Position numbers and translations under genes: made by a program. Below the pieces are notes generated by a model that did no database searches, was not told the DNA's origin, and saw only the letters and a list, made by a program, of their open reading frames with translations. A stretch of 8,790 nucleotides of DNA from an uncultured Asticcacaulis sp. (lineage in GTDB: Bacteria; Pseudomonadota; Alphaproteobacteria; Caulobacterales; Caulobacteraceae), in contig CAMLLA010000161.1 in assembly GCA_946480525.1 (NCBI GenBank), positions 1 to 8,790 on the forward strand, given 5' to 3'. Shown piece by piece: positions 6,020 through 8,790 of the stretch. Every line of letters starts with the position of its first letter. Within the stretch, counting starts at the first letter, position 1.

Positions 6020-7138
6020 ATGCGCATTCTTACCCTGGCTGCCATTGCGGCAGGACTGGCCGCTCTTCCCTTTTCAACCCAGGCTCGGCCACAGTGGACG
6101 CCGGCCGAGGCCAGTGCATGGTACGCGAAACAGCCCTGGCAGGTCGGCAGCAACTTCATCCCCTCGGACGCCATCAACCAGCTTGAGATGTGGCAGGCCG
6201 ACACGTTTAATCCGGCCCTGATCGACAAGGAACTGGGCTATGCCGAAAAGGCGGGATTGACCGTCATGCGCGTCTATCTGCACGACATGCTGTGGGAAGC
6301 CGACGCCAAGGGCTATGAGGCGCGCATCCGCACCTATCTCGACATCGCCGACAAGCACCATATCAAGACGCTGTTCGTGCTGTTCGACTCGTGCTGGGAC
6401 CCGCATCCGAAGCTGGGGAAACAGCCCCTGCCCCGCCCCGGCCTGCACAATTCCGGCTGGGTCCAGAGCCCGGGCATGGACCGTCTGAAGGACAAGACGA
6501 CCTATCCGGCGCTGGAAGCCTATGTGAAGGGCGTGGTGGGCGCATTCGCAAAGGACGAGCGCATCATCGGCTGGGACGTGTGGAACGAGCCGCACGAGGA
6601 CGGCGGCGCCGATACCATGCACACCGCCGGCATGGGCGCCCTGGTCACGGCCTTGCTGCCAAAGGTCTTCGACTGGGCGCAATCAGCCGATCCGACCCAG
6701 CCGCTGGTCAGCGGCGTCTATGATGGCGGCGACTGGTCACCGGACGGCCTGGCCAGGCTCAACGCCATCCAGAAGGTGCAGCTGACGCGGTCGGACATCA
6801 TCACCTTTCATAACTACAGCTGGCCGGAAGAGTTCGAGAACCGCATTACCCAGCTTCAGCGCTACGGCCGGCCGGTCTGGTGTACGGAATATATGGCGCG
6901 CAGCGCCGGATCGACCATCGACGGCGTCCTGCCTATCGCCAAGCGGCACAAGGTCGCGGTGTACAACTGGGGTCTCGTCGATGGCAAGACGCAGACGCGC
7001 TTTCCGTGGGATTCGTATGCCCATCCCTATACCGACCGCGAGCCGGTGGTGTGGTTCCACGACCTGTTCCACGCCGATGGCAGGCCGTATCGGGAACGGG
7101 AAGTGGAGATTATCAGGGAACTGACAGGGAAGAAGTGA
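6020..7138 (+). CDS. Secreted glycoside hydrolase, GH5/clan-A-like ("1,4-beta-xylanase"-annotated family)
   Basis: A 372-aa exported enzyme. The ATG at 6020 is chosen because AGGCGGA (6007-6013) lies just upstream and because it yields a clean signal peptide, MRILTLAAIAAGLAALPFSTQA, with likely cleavage after residue 22. The frame is open 17 codons further, to an ATG at 5969, but that would bury the signal peptide. The mature part looks like a (beta/alpha)8 barrel of clan A: MRVYLHDMLW on an early strand, IIGWDVWNEPHED with the acid/base Glu190 in the NEP motif, DIITFHNYSW with His264, and PVWCTEYMAR with the likely nucleophile Glu290. The 100-residue spacing of the two glutamates fits the fold. 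From memory, close relatives with WYAKQPWQVGSN and FDSCWDPHPKLG-like segments are annotated as 1,4-beta-xylanase or cellulase-family hydrolases. The true substrate is not known; a beta-linked plant polysaccharide or oligosaccharide is likely. It acts in the periplasm or outside the cell. Confidence 0.85.
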   Translation: MRILTLAAIAAGLAALPFSTQARPQWTPAEASAWYAKQPWQVGSNFIPSDAINQLEMWQADTFNPALIDKELGYAEKAGLTVMRVYLHDMLWEADAKGYEARIRTYLDIADKHHIKTLFVLFDSCWDPHPKLGKQPLPRPGLHNSGWVQSPGMDRLKDKTTYPALEAYVKGVVGAFAKDERIIGWDVWNEPHEDGGADTMHTAGMGALVTALLPKVFDWAQSADPTQPLVSGVYDGGDWSPDGLARLNAIQKVQLTRSDIITFHNYSWPEEFENRITQLQRYGRPVWCTEYMARSAGSTIDGVLPIAKRHKVAVYNWGLVDGKTQTRFPWDSYAHPYTDREPVVWFHDLFHADGRPYREREVEIIRELTGKK

Positions 7139-7142
7139 GGCT

Positions 7143-7171
7143 GGGTGGGCGAATTCTTTTCCTGCCTACCC
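7143..7171 (+). terminator. Hairpin just after the glycosidase stop (possible terminator)
   Basis: GGGTGGGC (7143-7150) pairs with GCCTACCC (7164-7171) as an 8-bp stem with one G-U pair and a 13-nt loop, starting 5 nt after the stop codon. There is no following U-tract, so it is a weak terminator candidate that could also protect the 3' end of the message. Confidence 0.3.
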
Positions 7172-7205
7172 GTCCGCGTTCCGGTTTGCTGAACGGTCCG
7201 TAAGG

Positions 7206-7422
7206 GAATCCACAGATGGACACAGATCGCTGCTTCGCAGCGCACAGATGGTCCGCGTGTGGCGAGATACAGGCACGCAAATGGCTTTAGATAATGACGG
7301 GCCTCGCCGGCAGGCAGCTTGCGCCGTCGGGAGCTTAAGTAAAGGGCTCGCAATATCCGTCCGCTCGGATCATCTGTGTAAGATGCGCGTTAGCGCATCC
7401 ATCTGTGTCCATCTGTGGATTC
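7206..7422. repeat. 217-bp composite inverted-repeat element (CACAGAT heptamers plus hairpins; MITE/REP-doublet-like)
   Basis: The two ends are perfect 22-bp inverted repeats (7206-7227 and 7401-7422). Each half is built the same way: heptamer, 3 nt, heptamer, hairpin, heptamer. CACAGAT lies at 7211, 7221 and 7243; its complement ATCTGTG lies at 7411, 7401 and 7372. The left hairpin is CGCTGC-TTC-GCAGCG (7228-7242), exactly filling the space between two heptamers. The right one is GATGCGC-GTTA-GCGCATC (7382-7399). The inner heptamers also share flanks: 7243-7254 matches the complement of 7367-7378 at 11 of 12 positions. The 112-bp core holds no convincing gene. The element fills most of the 355-bp gap between two convergent genes, a typical place for non-coding mobile repeats. 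No target-site duplication is obvious, and no transposase is present. Confidence 0.75.
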
Positions 7423-7493
7423 GCTTGCGGGCTGTGCGGCAGGTTGGAACGACGACGGACGAGCGCGGTGTTTGGCGAGGCAGGAATGCGAAC

Positions 7494-8603
7494 CTACACC
7501 TTCACCGCTTTCCCACCATTGTCGGCGCTGCGATACATGGCCTCGATCAGCCGGATATCGCGCCAGCCCATCTCGCCCGGCGTGCGGTGCGGAGTGTTGC
7601 TCATGGCCGCCAGCGAGAAACCGTCGATCTGGGCCACGAACTGCTGACGAGAGTCGCCTGCCGATATCGCCTGCACACCCCCACCGGCCTTCTGGAGGCT
7701 GGCCTTGACACCGTCATAGGGTGAGGCCGGGTCGAGCACGATCTGCCCCCCTGCCCCGTCCACGACCTGGCGCGTGACGTAGTTGCCGATATAGAAGGAC
7801 TGGCCCTTGACCTCCAGCCCCGAGGCAAAGCCGATTTTCCAGTCGACGCCGCCTTCGACCTCGCTGAAGCGCGGATCGGTCTTGTCGTAGGTATAGACAG
7901 CCGAGACGGTAGCAGGCGTCTCATCGACGAACATTAGTCCGCCGTTCAGCGCATAGATGCCGATGTCGTACATCGAGCCCCCTCCCCCGATCTCCTTATC
8001 CAGCCGCCATTTGTGCGGCGGGTACTGCGGATTGATCTCGAAGCCGGCCTTGCCCGACACTTGTTTCAGCGCACCGATTTCACCGGCCTTGAAGCGCTTG
8101 AGCGCCTCGACATTGTTCGGTTCGAAATGGACGCGGTAGCCAACCCCCAGCTGGCGGTTGGCGGCCTTGGCGGCCTTGACCATGGCCTCGCATTCGGCGG
8201 CGGTCGACGCCATCGGCTTTTCGCACAGGACGTGCTTGCCGGCCTTCAGCGCCCGAATGGTGTATTCGGCGTGCAGGCCCGGCGGCAGAAGGATGTAGAC
8301 GCAGTCGATCTCGTCATTCCTGGCGATGTCATCGAAGTTGTCGTAGCTGTAGTGATGGGTAACGCCGTACTTAGCCCCCTGCTCCTTGAGCTTCGACGGC
8401 GTGCCGGAAACGAAGGCCGTCATCTTCGAGTGCTGGGTATGGGCGAAGGTCGGCATGATCTGGCCGACCGCGAACGAGCCCAGGCCAACCATGGCCCAGC
8501 GCGCCTGTTTGCCCGAAGCCGGGGCCGCGCAGGCCGGGCCGACGAACGGCAGGGCGCCGGCACCGATCAGCAGGCCACGGCGATTGATATTGAACGCGCT
8601 CAT
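7494..8603 (-). CDS. Gfo/Idh/MocA-family oxidoreductase, Tat-exported, glucose-fructose oxidoreductase-like
   Basis: A 369-aa NAD(P)-dependent sugar oxidoreductase. The N-terminus has a twin-arginine signal (NINRRGLLIG, Arg8-Arg9, then a hydrophobic stretch ending near AAPASG), so it should be exported folded with bound cofactor, as known for Zymomonas glucose-fructose oxidoreductase. The Rossmann motif is MVGLGSFAVGQIMP (Gly40, Gly42). The family's EKP motif is at 128-130 (Lys129), and GGGGSMYDIGIY (206-217) gives Asp213 and Tyr217 in the active-site region; a Tyr where many relatives have His fits the GFOR-like branch. The start at 8603 is preferred: AGGAGG (plus 8609-8614) is 5 nt away, against 2 nt for the adjacent ATG at 8606, and the GTG at 8630 lies in the promoter. 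It converges on the glycosidase and is preceded by a LacI-type operator, suggesting sugar-induced expression. The exact substrate is unknown. Confidence 0.9.
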   Translation of the reverse strand: MSAFNINRRGLLIGAGALPFVGPACAAPASGKQARWAMVGLGSFAVGQIMPTFAHTQHSKMTAFVSGTPSKLKEQGAKYGVTHHYSYDNFDDIARNDEIDCVYILLPPGLHAEYTIRALKAGKHVLCEKPMASTAAECEAMVKAAKAANRQLGVGYRVHFEPNNVEALKRFKAGEIGALKQVSGKAGFEINPQYPPHKWRLDKEIGGGGSMYDIGIYALNGGLMFVDETPATVSAVYTYDKTDPRFSEVEGGVDWKIGFASGLEVKGQSFYIGNYVTRQVVDGAGGQIVLDPASPYDGVKASLQKAGGGVQAISAGDSRQQFVAQIDGFSLAAMSNTPHRTPGEMGWRDIRLIEAMYRSADNGGKAVKV

Positions 8604-8630
8604 CATTCCCTCCTGTTTCTCTTTGCTCAC

Positions 8631-8658
8631 ATGATAGCGCTATCACGCGCGCAGGCAA
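8631..8658 (-). promoter_or_regulatory. Sigma70-like promoter of the GFOR-like gene
   Basis: On the minus strand TTGCCT (plus 8653-8658) is followed after 16 nt by TATCAT (plus 8631-8636), matching 4 of 6 and 5 of 6 consensus bases. Transcription would start near 8624, giving a leader of about 20 nt that contains the AGGAGG ribosome binding site. This supports the ATG at 8603 as the start codon. Confidence 0.6.
8632..8645. promoter_or_regulatory. Perfect 14-bp palindrome TGATAGCGCTATCA, LacI-family-type operator
   Basis: The 14-bp sequence is fully self-complementary and has the central CG typical of LacI-family repressor sites. It overlaps the -10 box and part of the spacer of the promoter above, so a bound repressor would block polymerase. 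The regulator gene is not in this window. The family assignment rests on operator style and the sugar-enzyme context. Confidence 0.65.
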
Positions 8659-8728
8659 GACCGCATGTGGACACGTCTTTGTGCAGGACACGCGGACATG
8701 CCGCCTTCAGCTACCCACATAGATGGAA

Positions 8729-8790
8729 ACCTTGCTTTCTTTCTCCTCTCCCCATGAAAAGGGGAGAGGACAGGCGCGCAGCGCCAAGGT
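8729..8790. repeat. Nested multi-hairpin extragenic repeat at the right edge (REP-like), possibly cut by the edge
   Basis: Three inverted pairs are nested: outer ACCTTG (8729-8734) with CAAGGT (8785-8790); a 10-bp stem TCCTCTCCCC (8744-8753) with GGGGAGAGGA (8761-8770) and loop ATGAAAA; and GGCGC (8773-8777) with GCGCC (8781-8785), loop GCA. The outer arm reaches the last base of the window and may extend further. The style, with a pyrimidine run, C4/G4 stem and short second hairpin, resembles dispersed extragenic palindromes common in proteobacterial genomes. There is no U-tract, so it is not a typical terminator. No coding frame is convincing between 8659 and 8790. Confidence 0.55.

Noticed and set aside
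5890..6228. Longer minus-strand version of the small membrane protein starting at 6228
   Set aside because: It would overlap the glycosidase signal peptide and ignore the strong GGGAGA site just before the ATG at 5889.
7206..7422. CRISPR array or tandem repeat
   Set aside because: The repeated heptamers are arranged as two inverted halves with unequal spacing, not as equal direct repeats with spacers.
8604..8630. Upstream starts (ATG 8606, GTG 8630) for the GFOR-like oxidoreductase
   Set aside because: The ribosome binding site is too close to 8606, and 8630 lies upstream of the predicted transcription start.
8744..8770. Rho-independent terminator
   Set aside because: The 10-bp stem is strong but there is no U-tract on either strand and no gene ends next to it in this window; a dispersed palindromic repeat fits better.

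Overview
The window looks like chromosomal DNA from a GC-rich alphaproteobacterium. Caulobacterales (Caulobacter/Asticcacaulis-like) is my best guess. It rests on gene content (a long MHYT-PAS-GGDEF-EAL protein, a Tat-exported GFOR-like oxidoreductase, a secreted GH5-like glycosidase, a LacI-type palindromic operator) and on codon use, not on a marker gene. I see no rRNA, tRNA, CRISPR array, transposase or phage gene.

Layout. (1) 1-1897, minus: a membrane sensor histidine kinase, cut by the left edge inside its ATPase domain. The long plus-strand frame lying over it is a shadow. (2) 1898-2120: divergent control region with a sigma70-like promoter for the kinase and a TATAAT/palindrome for the plus-strand genes. 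(3) 2121-2756, plus: a two-gene toxin-antitoxin-type operon, an AbrB/MazE-like antitoxin followed 3 nt later by a Doc/Fic-fold protein whose catalytic motif is almost completely replaced. (4) 2892-5669, plus: a 925-aa cyclic-di-GMP enzyme, MHYT-PAS-PAS-GGDEF-EAL, with intact GGDEF and EAL signatures but no RxxD inhibitory site. (5) 5680-5889, minus: a 69-aa single-pass membrane protein, convergent with the c-di-GMP gene. (6) 6020-7138, plus: a secreted glycoside hydrolase of GH5/clan-A type. (7) 7139-7493: a convergent gap holding a 217-bp composite inverted-repeat element built from a CACAGAT heptamer and hairpins. (8) 7494-8603, minus: a Tat-exported Gfo/Idh/MocA (GFOR-like) oxidoreductase whose promoter -10 box lies inside a perfect 14-bp LacI-type palindrome. 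(9) 8729-8790: a nested multi-hairpin extragenic element at the right edge.

How the genes fit together. The right half (secreted glycosidase plus exported sugar oxidoreductase under a LacI-type operator) reads as carbohydrate use in the periplasm. The left half is signalling (histidine kinase, c-di-GMP enzyme) with an inserted TA-like pair. The genes mostly stand alone; the only clear operon is the TA-like pair. The most unusual items are the Doc-like protein with a rewritten active site and the two extragenic repeat elements. I do not see a complete new multi-gene system.
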